The notes under the pieces were generated by a model. That model saw only the letters and a program-made list of their open reading frames with translations. It was not told the DNA's origin and searched no databases. DNA of 64,000 nt from positions 558,001-622,000 of the forward strand of contig NZ_SBJL01000002.1 in the NCBI RefSeq assembly GCF_004634425.1. Reading direction: 5' to 3'. This document shows positions 26,391 to 35,517 of the stretch, piece by piece (position 1 is the first letter of the stretch; each line of letters opens with the position of its first letter). Both the position numbers and the translations under genes were made by a program. The DNA is from Vitreimonas flagellata. GTDB taxonomy: Bacteria; Pseudomonadota; Alphaproteobacteria; Caulobacterales; Aquidulcibacteraceae.

Positions 26391-28219
26391 TTCGCTTTCT
26401 CCGGCAGCGCGGCGGCTTGGCCAGCCTGCAGCTTTTCGGTGATGTCTTTGATGATGAAGCGCGCGGTGATCGGCGTGCCGTCATAATGCAGCACAGAAAC
26501 GAGGCGCGCGGGATGCACGCCGCCTTCGTTCACAAGCAGCGACTTGAGCTGCCCGTCGCGGTTTTGCTCGACGACGAACACTTGCTCGTGGTCGCGGATG
26601 AAGTCGAACACTTCGTTGTTGAACGGGAAGGCGCGCACGCGCAGCGCATCGAGATGGATGCCGTGGCTCTCCATAGCGCAGAGCGCTTCCTCCATCGCGG
26701 GATCGGTCGAGCCCATATAGATCACGCCGTCGGGCGTCCGCTTCTTGGCTTTCTTGATGATCGGCGCTGGCACATGGGATTTCATCGTCTCCCATTTGCG
26801 CAGCAGGCGCTCCATGCCCTCGGTGTAATCCTCGCCCTTCTCGGAATAGCGTGCGTCTTTGTCGTGGCTGGAGCCGCGTGTGAAATACGAGCCCTTGGTC
26901 GGGTGCGTGCCCGGATAGGTGCGATACGGCACCGCGTCGCCATCGACATCACGATAGCGGCCGAACGGCACGCCCTGCTCGAGATGCTCGTACGTCAGCA
27001 CCTTGCCGCGGTTCAGCCGGCGCTTCTCATCCCATTTGAACGGCTCGGTGAGCCATTCCTGCATGCCGATATCGAGTTCGAGCATAACGAACACGGTGGT
27101 CTGGAAGAAATCCGAGAGATCGAACGCCTGCGCGCCCATCTCGAATGCTTCGGTCGGATTTCCCGGAAACAGCATCGGATGCTTGGTGTCGCCGTGCGAC
27201 GCATAGGCTGCGAGCAACAGATCCGATTGCTGCGTGCGCGTGGGCATGCCCGTCGAGGGGCCGCCGCGCTGAACGTCGAAGATCACGGCAGGAATTTCGG
27301 CATAATACGAGAAGCCGACGAATTCGTTCATCAGCGAAATGCCGGGGCCGGAGGTGCAGGTGAACGCCCGCGAGCCTGCCCAGCCGGCGCCCATCACCAT
27401 GCCGATGGAGGCGATCTCATCCTCGGCTTGCACGATGGCGAAGCGGTTCTTCCCATCCGCATCCTTGCGCAGCATCGTGCAGTATTTCTGGAAGCTCTCG
27501 GCGAGCGACGTCGACGGCGTGATTGGGTACCAGGCGCAGAACGTGGCGCCGCCATAGACGGCTCCGAGGGCGGCGGCGTCGTTGCCTTCCGCGAAAATGC
27601 GATCGCCGACCTTGTCGCTGCGATTCACGTGCAGGCCGATCGGTGGAATGTTGGCTTCGGCGTAAGCGCGGCCTAATTCGAACGCGCGGAAGTTCGGTTC
27701 GATCAGCTTGTCCTTGCCCTTGAACTCTTCGGTGAGCAGCTGTTTCACCGTATCGCTCTCAAGCCCAAGCATCTGCGCGAGCACGCCGACATAACAGATG
27801 TTCTTGAACAACTGGCGTTCGCGCGGGATTGAAAACTCGGTTGCGATAAGCTCGGTCAGCGGTGCGCCGATGATGGTGATGTCGTCACGAAACTTCGACG
27901 CCGGCAGCGGCTTGGACGAATCGTAAAGCAGATAGCCGCCCGGCATGATCTCCTTCAGATCGGCGTCCCAGGTCTGCGGGTTCATCGCGACCATGAGATC
28001 GACGCCGCCGCGACGGCCAAGCCACCCCGCCTCCGAGACGCGCACTTCATACCAAGTCGGCAAACCTTGGATGTTCGATGGGAAGATGTTGCGCGCGCCC
28101 ACCGGCACGCCCATGCGCAAGATCACTTTCGCGAACATGCCGTTCGCGCTCGCTGACCCTGACCCGTTCACATTGGCGAATTTGACGACGAAGTCGTTGG
28201 TCGCGACGATCGGTTTCAT
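26387..28219 (-). CDS. korA: 2-oxoacid:ferredoxin oxidoreductase alpha subunit (gamma-alpha fusion)
   Basis: 610 aa. The N-terminal gamma domain (about 1-190) contains NGSGSASANGMFAKVI and EVRVSEAGWLGRRGGVD. The pyrimidine-binding alpha domain starts near GNDAAALGAVYGGATFCAWY, with PITPSTSLAESFQ, QAEDEIASIGMVMGAGWAGS and TSGPGISLMNEFVGFSYYAE. This fused two-domain subunit is the KorA/OorA type. Together with KorB it decarboxylates a 2-oxoacid with CoA, delivering low-potential electrons. It overlaps the genes on both sides by 4 bases. Confidence 0.93.
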   Translation of the reverse strand: MKPIVATNDFVVKFANVNGSGSASANGMFAKVILRMGVPVGARNIFPSNIQGLPTWYEVRVSEAGWLGRRGGVDLMVAMNPQTWDADLKEIMPGGYLLYDSSKPLPASKFRDDITIIGAPLTELIATEFSIPRERQLFKNICYVGVLAQMLGLESDTVKQLLTEEFKGKDKLIEPNFRAFELGRAYAEANIPPIGLHVNRSDKVGDRIFAEGNDAAALGAVYGGATFCAWYPITPSTSLAESFQKYCTMLRKDADGKNRFAIVQAEDEIASIGMVMGAGWAGSRAFTCTSGPGISLMNEFVGFSYYAEIPAVIFDVQRGGPSTGMPTRTQQSDLLLAAYASHGDTKHPMLFPGNPTEAFEMGAQAFDLSDFFQTTVFVMLELDIGMQEWLTEPFKWDEKRRLNRGKVLTYEHLEQGVPFGRYRDVDGDAVPYRTYPGTHPTKGSYFTRGSSHDKDARYSEKGEDYTEGMERLLRKWETMKSHVPAPIIKKAKKRTPDGVIYMGSTDPAMEEALCAMESHGIHLDALRVRAFPFNNEVFDFIRDHEQVFVVEQNRDGQLKSLLVNEGGVHPARLVSVLHYDGTPITARFIIKDITEKLQAGQAAALPEKAK

Positions 28220-30036
28220 TCAGCGGCTACCGGCTTGGGCGCGCGCTTGCGGGGGCTAGCTTTGGAGCTGCAGCCGGCGTGCGTCACTTCGAGATAGAAT
28301 TGTTGCATGTCCCACGCGCCCGTCGGGCAGCGCTCGGCGCAGAGGCCGCAATGGAGGCAGACGTCTTCGTCTTTCACCATGATGCGGCCGGTTTTGAGGT
28401 CGTCGCCGATATAGAGGTCTTGCGTGAGATTGAGTGCGGGCGCGTTGAGGCGCTCGCGTAGTTCTGTTTCCTCACCGTCCTCGGTGAAGGTGATGCAATC
28501 CATCGGGCAGATATCGACGCAGGCGTCGCACTCGATGCAGAGTTTGCCAGAGAACACCGTCTGCACATCGCAATTCAAGCAGCGTTGCGCTTCCTTGTAG
28601 CCGAGCAGCGGATCAAAGCCCTTCTCGACCTCTACCTTCACATTGCGCAGCGCCACCTCGTTTTCGACCATCGGCACTTTGTAGCGAAGGTCGAGCGAGA
28701 CATCGTTGTCGTAAGACCATTCGTGGATGCCCATCTTGGTGGACATCATGGACACGCCTGGCGGCGGGCGCTGCTTCACGTCTTGGCCGGTCAAGAAAAG
28801 ATCGATTGAGACAGCCGCGTCATGACCATGCGCGACGGCCCAGATGATGTTCTTCGGACCGAACGCCGCGTCGCCACCGAAGAAGACGTTTGGAATGGTC
28901 GATTGGAAAGTCACCTGGTCGACGACCGGCATGCCCCATTTATCGAAGTCCATGCCGATGTCGCGTTCGATCCAGGGGAACGCGTTTTCCTGACCGACCG
29001 CCATCAGCACGTCGTCGCACTCATAGTGCACGTCAGGCTCGCCGGTCGGCTCGAGTTTCTTTTTCCCATCCTTCTCGACCCAGTGCATTTTCGTGAACCA
29101 CACGCCGGTCAGCTTGCCGTTGGCGTGCGTGAATTCGCGTGGGTTGAGGAAATTGATGATCGGGATGCCTTCGTGCTGGGCGTCTTCTTTTTCCCAGGGG
29201 CTGGCCTTCATCTCATCGAAGCCGGAGCGGACGATGACCTTCACATCCTCGCCGCCCAAACGGCGCGAAGTGCGGCAGCAATCCATCGCGGTGTTGCCGC
29301 CGCCAAGCACGATCACGCGCTTGCCGATCTTGTCGATGTGCTCGAACGAGACGTTCGAGAGCCAATCGATGCCGATATGGACGTTGGCGCCCGCTTCCTT
29401 CTGGCCTGGCAGATTGAGATCGCGGCCGCGCGGCGCGCCGGTGCCTACGAAAACGGCGTCATAGCCTTCGGCCAGAACGGCTTTCAGCGAGTCGACGCGC
29501 TTGCCGAAATGCGTCACCGGCTCGTAAGCCAGAATGTAATTCACTTCCTCGTCGATCACGCTTTCCGGCAGGCGGAAACGCGGAATCTGAGTGCGGATCA
29601 TGCCGCCGCCCTTGGCTTCGCCGTCATAGATGTGAACTTCGTAGCCCAGCGGCAGCAGATCGCGCGCCACGGTCAGCGAAGCCGGCCCCGCGCCAATGCA
29701 GGCAACGCGCTTGCCGTTCTTCTTCACCGCTTTCGGCGGCATAAGGTGCGCGACTTCGCCCTTATTGTCCGCCGCGACGCGCTTCAGCCGGCAGATCGCC
29801 ACCGGCTCTTCTTCGACGCGCCCACGCCGACACGCCGGCTCGCAGGGGCGGTCGCAGGTGCGGCCGAGAATTCCCGGAAACACATTTGACTTCCAATTGA
29901 TCATATACGCGTCGGCATAACGCTGCGCGGCGATCAGCCGGATGTATTCGGGGACAGGCGTATGCGCGGGGCAAGCCCATTGGCAGTCGACGACTTTGTG
30001 AAAGTAGTCCGGCTGTCCGATGTCGGTGGGCTTCAA
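28216..30036 (-). CDS. GltD-like FAD/NAD(P) oxidoreductase with C-terminal 2x[4Fe-4S] ferredoxin domain
   Basis: 606 aa with a TTG start at 30036, supported by AGGAGG four bases upstream. Domains in order: an N-terminal Cys-rich helical domain (CQWACPAHTPVPEYI, CDRPCEPACRRG) as in glutamate synthase small subunit; FAD-binding VACIGAGPASLTVARDL; NAD(P)-binding VIVLGGGNTAMDCCR; and a ferredoxin tail with CIECDACVDICPMDC and CLHCGLCAERCPTGAW. It is the first gene of an operon with korA and korB, so it probably exchanges electrons between the oxidoreductase and NAD(P)H. Confidence 0.92.
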   Translation of the reverse strand: MKPTDIGQPDYFHKVVDCQWACPAHTPVPEYIRLIAAQRYADAYMINWKSNVFPGILGRTCDRPCEPACRRGRVEEEPVAICRLKRVAADNKGEVAHLMPPKAVKKNGKRVACIGAGPASLTVARDLLPLGYEVHIYDGEAKGGGMIRTQIPRFRLPESVIDEEVNYILAYEPVTHFGKRVDSLKAVLAEGYDAVFVGTGAPRGRDLNLPGQKEAGANVHIGIDWLSNVSFEHIDKIGKRVIVLGGGNTAMDCCRTSRRLGGEDVKVIVRSGFDEMKASPWEKEDAQHEGIPIINFLNPREFTHANGKLTGVWFTKMHWVEKDGKKKLEPTGEPDVHYECDDVLMAVGQENAFPWIERDIGMDFDKWGMPVVDQVTFQSTIPNVFFGGDAAFGPKNIIWAVAHGHDAAVSIDLFLTGQDVKQRPPPGVSMMSTKMGIHEWSYDNDVSLDLRYKVPMVENEVALRNVKVEVEKGFDPLLGYKEAQRCLNCDVQTVFSGKLCIECDACVDICPMDCITFTEDGEETELRERLNAPALNLTQDLYIGDDLKTGRIMVKDEDVCLHCGLCAERCPTGAWDMQQFYLEVTHAGCSSKASPRKRAPKPVAAE

Positions 30037-30162
30037 GCTGCCTCCTCTTGGCGTCTTTCTTTCAACCCTAATCTTCGCCACGCGCGACGCAAGACGCACG
30101 CGTAGCGCGCGACAAGTTTGCGACGGGAAAGGTGGAAACTTCTTTTGCGATCAATTCGCAAC

Positions 30163-30849
30163 TCAGCGCGCGACAATGCTGAAACTGAGCGGCGGAAGCC
30201 CTTCGACTGCGCACTGCACCTGATCGCCAATCGCCAAGGGGCCGACGCCCGAAGGCGTGCCCGTGAACACCAAATCGCCCGGTTGCAACGCCCAAGAGCG
30301 CGACAAGTGCGCGACGACCTCGGGCACGCTCCAAATCATCTCGGCGATGTCGCTGTCCTGCTTGGTGACGCCGTTCACGTCCAAATGTATCCGCGCCTTT
30401 GTGAGCGCAGCGCCAGCGGGTGCGATGGCGCCGATCGGCGCCGATTGGTCGAAGGCCTTGGCGACGTCCCAGGGCGCGCCAACCTTCTTGGCTTCGGCCT
30501 GGCGATCACGGCGGGTGAGATCGACGCCCACCGCATAGCCCCAGATGTGCGATGCAGCATCGGCTTCGGCGATGTCAGCGCCACCCTTTCCGATCGCCAA
30601 CACCAGCTCGACCTCAAAATGCAGGTTTGAGGTATTCGCCGCGTAGGCGATCGCCGCGCCGCTCTCCACGACCGCATCAGCAGGCTTTGTGAAGAAGATC
30701 GGCGGTTCGCTCTTGGGGTCATTGCCCATCTCGCGCACGTGATCGACGTAGTTCCGGCCCACACAAAAAATGCGACGAACGGGAAAACGTGCGTCGCTCC
30801 CGGCGACGGCAACCGAGGCAATGGCGGGGGGCGAAAACACATAGGTCAT
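30163..30849 (-). CDS. Fumarylacetoacetate hydrolase (FAH/FAHD1) family protein
   Basis: 228 aa. The ATG at 30849 gives a start followed by the conserved IFCVGRNYVDHVREMG, then FFTKPADAVVESG, the metal-site stretch LHFEVELVLAIGKGG, and LQPGDLVFTGTPSGVGPLA. This is the short FAHD1-like form (acylpyruvase or oxaloacetate decarboxylase activities are known in the family), not the full fumarylacetoacetase. A role in tyrosine breakdown is therefore not implied. It stands alone, divergent from the DUF2339 gene. Confidence 0.9.
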   Translation of the reverse strand: MTYVFSPPAIASVAVAGSDARFPVRRIFCVGRNYVDHVREMGNDPKSEPPIFFTKPADAVVESGAAIAYAANTSNLHFEVELVLAIGKGGADIAEADAASHIWGYAVGVDLTRRDRQAEAKKVGAPWDVAKAFDQSAPIGAIAPAGAALTKARIHLDVNGVTKQDSDIAEMIWSVPEVVAHLSRSWALQPGDLVFTGTPSGVGPLAIGDQVQCAVEGLPPLSFSIVAR

Positions 30850-30986
30850 ACGCCGCTTTGAGCATGCCCAAGCGCCCCGGGCAAATCGCGTAATTTTTGT
30901 TGGGATTTGACTACGCGAAATCGAAGCAATCGCTTGCCTCAACCGCGATGGCGGCGGAGTCTGACGCATCTCTCGCGGGGATAAGA

Positions 30987-33900
30987 ATGGAATGGCTGGT
31001 CATCCTGGGCCTGGGCGCCTGGGTGTGGCTGCAATCGCGGCGCATCGAGACGCTGTCGCTCAAGCTCGCCGAGCTTGAGGACCGCCTTGGGCTGCGCGAC
31101 GTCGCCGTTCCCGAACCAGGCGAAACGCTGGCGGTCGGGCCTGCGCCGGAGATCGAGGAACCTGCTCTCCTGCTGACGGACATCGTGGTGGAGGACGAGC
31201 TTCTCCTCGACACACCCCTGCCTGACGCATCCAACGACGCAGAAGAAGCAGCAGCGCCAGCCACCGAATGGTTCGGCTGGCCGCAACCGCCCTCTCTCGC
31301 CGAGGGCGCCGCCGCTTTCGCCCTCGCGTTCACGTTGCTCATCCCGGCTGTCGCCGATGTGAGCGCTTGGGCGGCGAACGGCGTCACGGCACTTGTCGCA
31401 CTGGCGACCGGCGCGGGCTTTGCGCTGAGCGCATGGCGCCGCTGGCCTTGGCTCGCCGTGATGACGCTGACCGGCGCCTATGTGTGCTTCGCGTTCGCGT
31501 TGGGCGCCGGCGAGACCGGACGTGCAATCGCATTGCTTGGTGTCAGCGCCCTTGGCGGAGCGGGCATGGGATGGCGCAAACCGAGGCCTGACGATTCCGA
31601 TGGCTTCGGCTGGACGCAGGTGCACGCCGCATTGCCCGGCATCGCGCTCGTCATCAGCGCTGTGCTGGCGATCTGGACCTGGTTTGAACGTGGGCCCAAT
31701 GGCGTGGGCCTCGTGCAGCCCCCCGCCGCACTCGCTGCGCTCATTGTGATTCTCGCGTGCTTCAGCGTTCGCGCGCGCGCCGCCGCCGCGGGCAGTCTGG
31801 TGGTAGCGATCGCGGCGCTAGTGATCGGCTTTGGCGCACATCTCAACGCGCGCGAAGGCGCGCTCAGCATCGCCTTCTACCCGCTGGCCTTGGTGCTCGC
31901 CGCCGTCGTCGTAGCGGCGGCTGCATTCGCACGGCCGGAGCGCGAGGAGCGGACGCTCATCGCCGGCGCAGGCGCCGCGGGCGCTGCGCTGCTTGTGTTG
32001 CTCGCCGCCTTCTCGCGCGCCGATTGGCACAGCGCTTCGGCCTGGGCGCCGTTGTTTGCCTGCGCTGTCGCCTTGTGGGGCGTCGCTTGGATGCAAGCGC
32101 GCGCGGGCGACGACACGACCCACGATGTCTGGGCCGGCGCGGGCGCGGCGTTGGCGCTGCTCGGCGCCGAATCCGCCTTTGCCGAAATGCTCCGACCGAT
32201 GGCGCATGCGGGCCTCGCCGCCCTTTTCGCGCTCGCCTTCTTGCAATGGCAATGGCGCGCGGCCCGTTACGCAGCCCTCGGCGCCGCCGCACTCGCAGTC
32301 GCCCATGCGAGCGGCGCGGAACTCTTCCGCATGGCGGGTGACGGCGGTCTCACGCTCGCCAGCGCGTTGGCGATTCTTACAGCCACGACCATAATTCTCT
32401 TTGGCGGCTCACGCGTCGCCGCGCGCGTCTCTTCGCGGGATCCGGCAAGCGAAGGCTTGGCGCTCGGGGCCTTGCTGCTGCCGCTCGTCGCGACGTTCAT
32501 GGCGCTGCATCTCGGGCGCCAACTTGGCTGGATCGATGAATTCGTCACCAACGCCCTTCGCGCGAGCGTCCTGATGATCGCTGGCCATATCGCGCTGCCG
32601 CGACGCGGCCGCGAAGTGGGCCTCATCACGTACTGGCGCGCGCATGCGCTTTTCGCCGCCGGGCTTTCGATGATTTTCGTCTGGCCGGGCGTCACGCAAA
32701 ATCCGTGGTGGGGTGCGGAAGCGGCGCGCATCGCTGGCCCCGCTATCTTCAACGCGCAAGCTTTGGCGTTCCTGGTCCCTGCCGCACTCGCCTTCTACGC
32801 CGCGCGACGCACCTACACACTCACGCTGACACCCGCGCGTCTCTACACGTTGAGCGGCGGCGCGCTTGTTTTGATCTGGGCCGCGTTTGAGATCCGCCGC
32901 GCGTTTCAGGGCGCGGAGATGCATACGTCCGCGCTCGGCGTGTTCGAGGCCGCCTGCTACGCGCTGCTCGTCATCTGCGCCGCGCTCTCCATCGCCATCG
33001 TCGCTCGCGCACGCGCCAGCAAAGACCCCGAGCGCCCGTTCACCGCCGACATGCTCGGAATCATGCGCGGCGCGACGGGCGTCGCTTTGATGTTCGCGGC
33101 AGCGATGATGCTCGTGCTGCGCCATCCGTGGTGGGGTGCGCAGGACGCGGCGCTGACAAGCGCAAGCGCCGTGGGATGGGGCGCGATGGCGCAACTCGTC
33201 GCCGTCGTGCTGTGCTTGTGGCTTGCACGCGTGCTTTCCGTTTCGCGACCAGCTGAACCTGCGCGTTTCGCAGCGGCGGCGGCGGCGGCGCTCTTTGCGC
33301 TCAGCTTCGGCTTTTGCGGCGTGCGCTGGCTCTATCATCGCGCGGCGATGGACAATGGTGTGACGCTGGTAGGGCTCGAAGGCCTCGCCTACGCGGTCTG
33401 GCCGCTTCTCTTTGTTTCAGTCGCCGCATATTTCACAGCGCGCGCACCGGGACGCGATACGGAGCGTGCCTATCTCTACGATCTACAAGCGATCTGGGCG
33501 GCGGCGATCTGGCCGGCGCTTGCCTTTGCGGCGCTTGGCCTTTGGGGGTTGTTTAATCCGTGGTGGGGCGCATGGCCCGCGCGCGCCAGCAATATCGGCG
33601 GCTTCCTCACCATTCTTGCGAGCTTTGGCCTAGCCGCCTGCCTGAGCCTTGTCGCGGCGCGTATACCTTATGTGCACGCACGCAAATGGCTGGCGCGCGG
33701 CGGCGTATCAGTTGCGGCGGCACACCTCTCGATCGCCGGGATCATGTTGACGCGCCGCCTTTTTCATCACGAGGACATGACGAGCGCGCCGACGCCGACG
33801 CATGAGCTTTGGGTTTATGTCGGCGTATGGGTCGCCATCGCGATCGCCGCGTTCATCGTCGGCACGCGGCGCGGCAATCTTGGCCTGCGCTGGTTCAGCA

Positions 33901-34133
33901 TCGGCCTTTCAGGGTTTTCGATCGCTTACGCGTTTGCGCTCGCCTTCACGCGCATGAGCGGCGGCCCGCAAGTCGCCGCCATTCTCGGCATTGCGCTGAC
34001 GCCGCTTGTTGTCGTCTGGGCTGTGCGCACGTTCAAGCCACCCGCGCGCTTGTTGCGCGAGAGCGACTTCAGAGATGTTACGCCAAGCGCGCGGCGTGAA
34101 AAGCGACATGGTCGGCGATATAGGACGCCATGA
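30987..34133 (+). CDS. Large DUF2339 family membrane protein
   Basis: 1048 aa. An N-terminal membrane helix (MEWLVILGLGAWVWLQ) and a coiled-coil-like stretch (RIETLSLKLAELEDRLGL) lead to an acidic linker and then a dense series of about 24-28 hydrophobic segments to the end. A motif of the form (N/H)PWWGA recurs three times, in TQNPWWGAEAAR, LRHPWWGAQDAA and FNPWWGAWPARA, pointing to internal duplication. DUF2339 proteins have no known function. Its 3' end overlaps the convergent fghA gene by 56 bases. Confidence 0.85.
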   Translation: MEWLVILGLGAWVWLQSRRIETLSLKLAELEDRLGLRDVAVPEPGETLAVGPAPEIEEPALLLTDIVVEDELLLDTPLPDASNDAEEAAAPATEWFGWPQPPSLAEGAAAFALAFTLLIPAVADVSAWAANGVTALVALATGAGFALSAWRRWPWLAVMTLTGAYVCFAFALGAGETGRAIALLGVSALGGAGMGWRKPRPDDSDGFGWTQVHAALPGIALVISAVLAIWTWFERGPNGVGLVQPPAALAALIVILACFSVRARAAAAGSLVVAIAALVIGFGAHLNAREGALSIAFYPLALVLAAVVVAAAAFARPEREERTLIAGAGAAGAALLVLLAAFSRADWHSASAWAPLFACAVALWGVAWMQARAGDDTTHDVWAGAGAALALLGAESAFAEMLRPMAHAGLAALFALAFLQWQWRAARYAALGAAALAVAHASGAELFRMAGDGGLTLASALAILTATTIILFGGSRVAARVSSRDPASEGLALGALLLPLVATFMALHLGRQLGWIDEFVTNALRASVLMIAGHIALPRRGREVGLITYWRAHALFAAGLSMIFVWPGVTQNPWWGAEAARIAGPAIFNAQALAFLVPAALAFYAARRTYTLTLTPARLYTLSGGALVLIWAAFEIRRAFQGAEMHTSALGVFEAACYALLVICAALSIAIVARARASKDPERPFTADMLGIMRGATGVALMFAAAMMLVLRHPWWGAQDAALTSASAVGWGAMAQLVAVVLCLWLARVLSVSRPAEPARFAAAAAAALFALSFGFCGVRWLYHRAAMDNGVTLVGLEGLAYAVWPLLFVSVAAYFTARAPGRDTERAYLYDLQAIWAAAIWPALAFAALGLWGLFNPWWGAWPARASNIGGFLTILASFGLAACLSLVAARIPYVHARKWLARGGVSVAAAHLSIAGIMLTRRLFHHEDMTSAPTPTHELWVYVGVWVAIAIAAFIVGTRRGNLGLRWFSIGLSGFSIAYAFALAFTRMSGGPQVAAILGIALTPLVVVWAVRTFKPPARLLRESDFRDVTPSARREKRHGRRYRTP

Positions 34134-34905
34134 AGAAGTACGAGTGATCGTAACCTTCGTGCCGGCGCAGCGTGAGCTTCTGCCCCGCTTTCGCCGCCGC
34201 CGCTTCGAGCAATTCCGGCTTCAACTGATTTTCCAAGAATTGATCGCCTAAGCCTTGATCGACGAGAATGTCATCAAACGACTTCGCCTTGCCTTGATCG
34301 ATCAACAGGGCCGCGTCGTGCGCTTTCCAGCTTTCGCAATCATCGCCGAGATAGGCGCCGAACGCCTTCTCGCCCCAAGGGCATCGCGTTGGCGATGAGA
34401 TCGGCGCGAACGCGGAGACGCTCATGAACAAGTGCGGATGCTTCATCGCCAGCGTCAGAGCGCCGTGACCGCCCATCGAATGGCCGAAGATCGCGCGCTT
34501 CGGCGCCAGATTGAAGTTGCGCTCGACCATCTCGATCAGATCGCGCGTCACGTAGCTCTCCATCTTGAAATGCGGCGCCCACGGCGCTTGCGTCGCATCA
34601 ACGTAGAAGCCGGCGCCTTGGCCGAGATCATACGCAGGATCATCCGCGACACCTTCGCCGCGCGGCGAGGTGTCCGGCGCGACGATGGCGACGCCATGCT
34701 GCACGGCCGCGCCATATGCGCCCGCCTTGGTGGTGAAATTATCTTCGGTGCAGGTGAGGCCGGAGAGCCAGATCAGATACGGAAATGGCCCCTCGCCTGG
34801 CGGCGTGAAAACGGAGAGCGTCATTTTCGTGCCGGTCGCAACGCTCTGGTGATGCGCGTAGGCGAGCGTGCCGCCGTGGACGCGATGTGTCTTCGTGATT
34901 TCCAA
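34078..34905 (-). CDS. fghA: S-formylglutathione hydrolase
   Basis: 275 aa with a TTG start at 34905 (AAAGGG six bases upstream); no ATG fits the family's N-terminus. Esterase-D fold: WLSGLTCTEDNFTTKAGA, nucleophile Ser143 in FGHSMGGHGAL, Asp221 in DQGLGDQFL, and His254 in GYDHSYFF. It hydrolyses S-formylglutathione to formate and glutathione, the last step of glutathione-dependent formaldehyde oxidation. The dehydrogenase for the preceding step is encoded upstream on the same strand. Confidence 0.95.
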   Translation of the reverse strand: MEITKTHRVHGGTLAYAHHQSVATGTKMTLSVFTPPGEGPFPYLIWLSGLTCTEDNFTTKAGAYGAAVQHGVAIVAPDTSPRGEGVADDPAYDLGQGAGFYVDATQAPWAPHFKMESYVTRDLIEMVERNFNLAPKRAIFGHSMGGHGALTLAMKHPHLFMSVSAFAPISSPTRCPWGEKAFGAYLGDDCESWKAHDAALLIDQGKAKSFDDILVDQGLGDQFLENQLKPELLEAAAAKAGQKLTLRRHEGYDHSYFFMASYIADHVAFHAARLA

Positions 34906-34917
34906 TCGTCACCCTTT

Positions 34918-35006
34918 CGGACCGCCGGCTTCCAGCCGACATCTTTGCTCAAACACGCTCCGCCGGCGCCCACGTCCACGAATGCCGGCTGGAAGCCGGC
35001 GGTCCG
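34918..35006. repeat. Two-arm inverted repeat of GCCGGC palindromes
   Basis: Two 25-base arms (34918-34942 and 34982-35006) are inverted copies with one mismatch. Each arm is itself a hairpin, GCCGGC with a TTCCA/TGGAA centre, and is flanked by GGACC. The 39-base spacer is unrelated. The element fills the gap between the fghA start and the GFA gene stop. Confidence 0.85.
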
Positions 35007-35012
35007 ATTGCC

Positions 35013-35474
35013 TTAAGGCTTCGCGCCCTCTCTGGCGAAGCCCGCCATCAGCTCCGGATATTGGTGCGGCTCGGGGAATTTTTCGAAGCTGTGTTTGGCG
35101 CCGCTGACCACGCCCGGCAATTTCTCGCTCACGTAAGATTCGATGTAGGGAATGATCCAGCTTGCATCGTCCAACATGGTCGGCCGGAAGTTCACGAATT
35201 GGCCGCCGGCGATGCCCGAGGTGTGGAGCCAGCTTTTGCAGTACGCGCAGAAATGATGGACGCTCTCTTGGCGATGCTCGCCGCCGATTTCGGTTGCGCC
35301 TTCGACCTCAAGCCCCGCAGCCGGGAGCATGAGCGAAAGCGAGTACGGCCCGCTCGTCAGCTTCTGACAGCCCCGGCAATGACACGCCATCGTCACCATC
35401 GGCCGGGCAGTGATACGCATGAGCACGCGGCCGCAGAGACAGGAGGCGGACCAAGGGAGTTTCCAGTCAATCAT
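35013..35474 (-). CDS. GFA (CENP-V/Gfa-like) zinc-binding family protein
   Basis: 153 aa. Cys pattern CLCGRV, CHCRGCQK and FCAYCKSWL matches the GFA fold, a small zinc-binding module named for glutathione-dependent formaldehyde-activating enzyme. Position between fghA and the class III alcohol dehydrogenase gene suggests a part in formaldehyde handling, perhaps helping S-hydroxymethylglutathione form, but catalysis by GFA proteins has been disputed. A hairpin repeat separates it from adhC. Confidence 0.88.
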   Translation of the reverse strand: MIDWKLPWSASCLCGRVLMRITARPMVTMACHCRGCQKLTSGPYSLSLMLPAAGLEVEGATEIGGEHRQESVHHFCAYCKSWLHTSGIAGGQFVNFRPTMLDDASWIIPYIESYVSEKLPGVVSGAKHSFEKFPEPHQYPELMAGFAREGAKP

Positions 35475-35485
35475 GAATCACCCTT

Positions 35486-35513
35486 GGAGCGCGGGTCTGA
35501 AGACTCGCGCTCC
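35486..35513. repeat. 28-bp hairpin repeat upstream of the GFA gene
   Basis: GGAGCGCG and CGCGCTCC arms continue inward through a G-T wobble and GTCT/AGAC. It sits between the adhC stop (35518) and the GFA start (35474), so it may be a transcription attenuator or another REP-type unit. Confidence 0.6.
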
Positions 35514-35517
35514 GGAA

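Noticed and set aside
30163-30849. Fumarylacetoacetase completing the tyrosine pathway
   Set aside because: It is the short FAHD1-like form and lies 28 kb from hpd; full-length FahA has an extra N-terminal domain.
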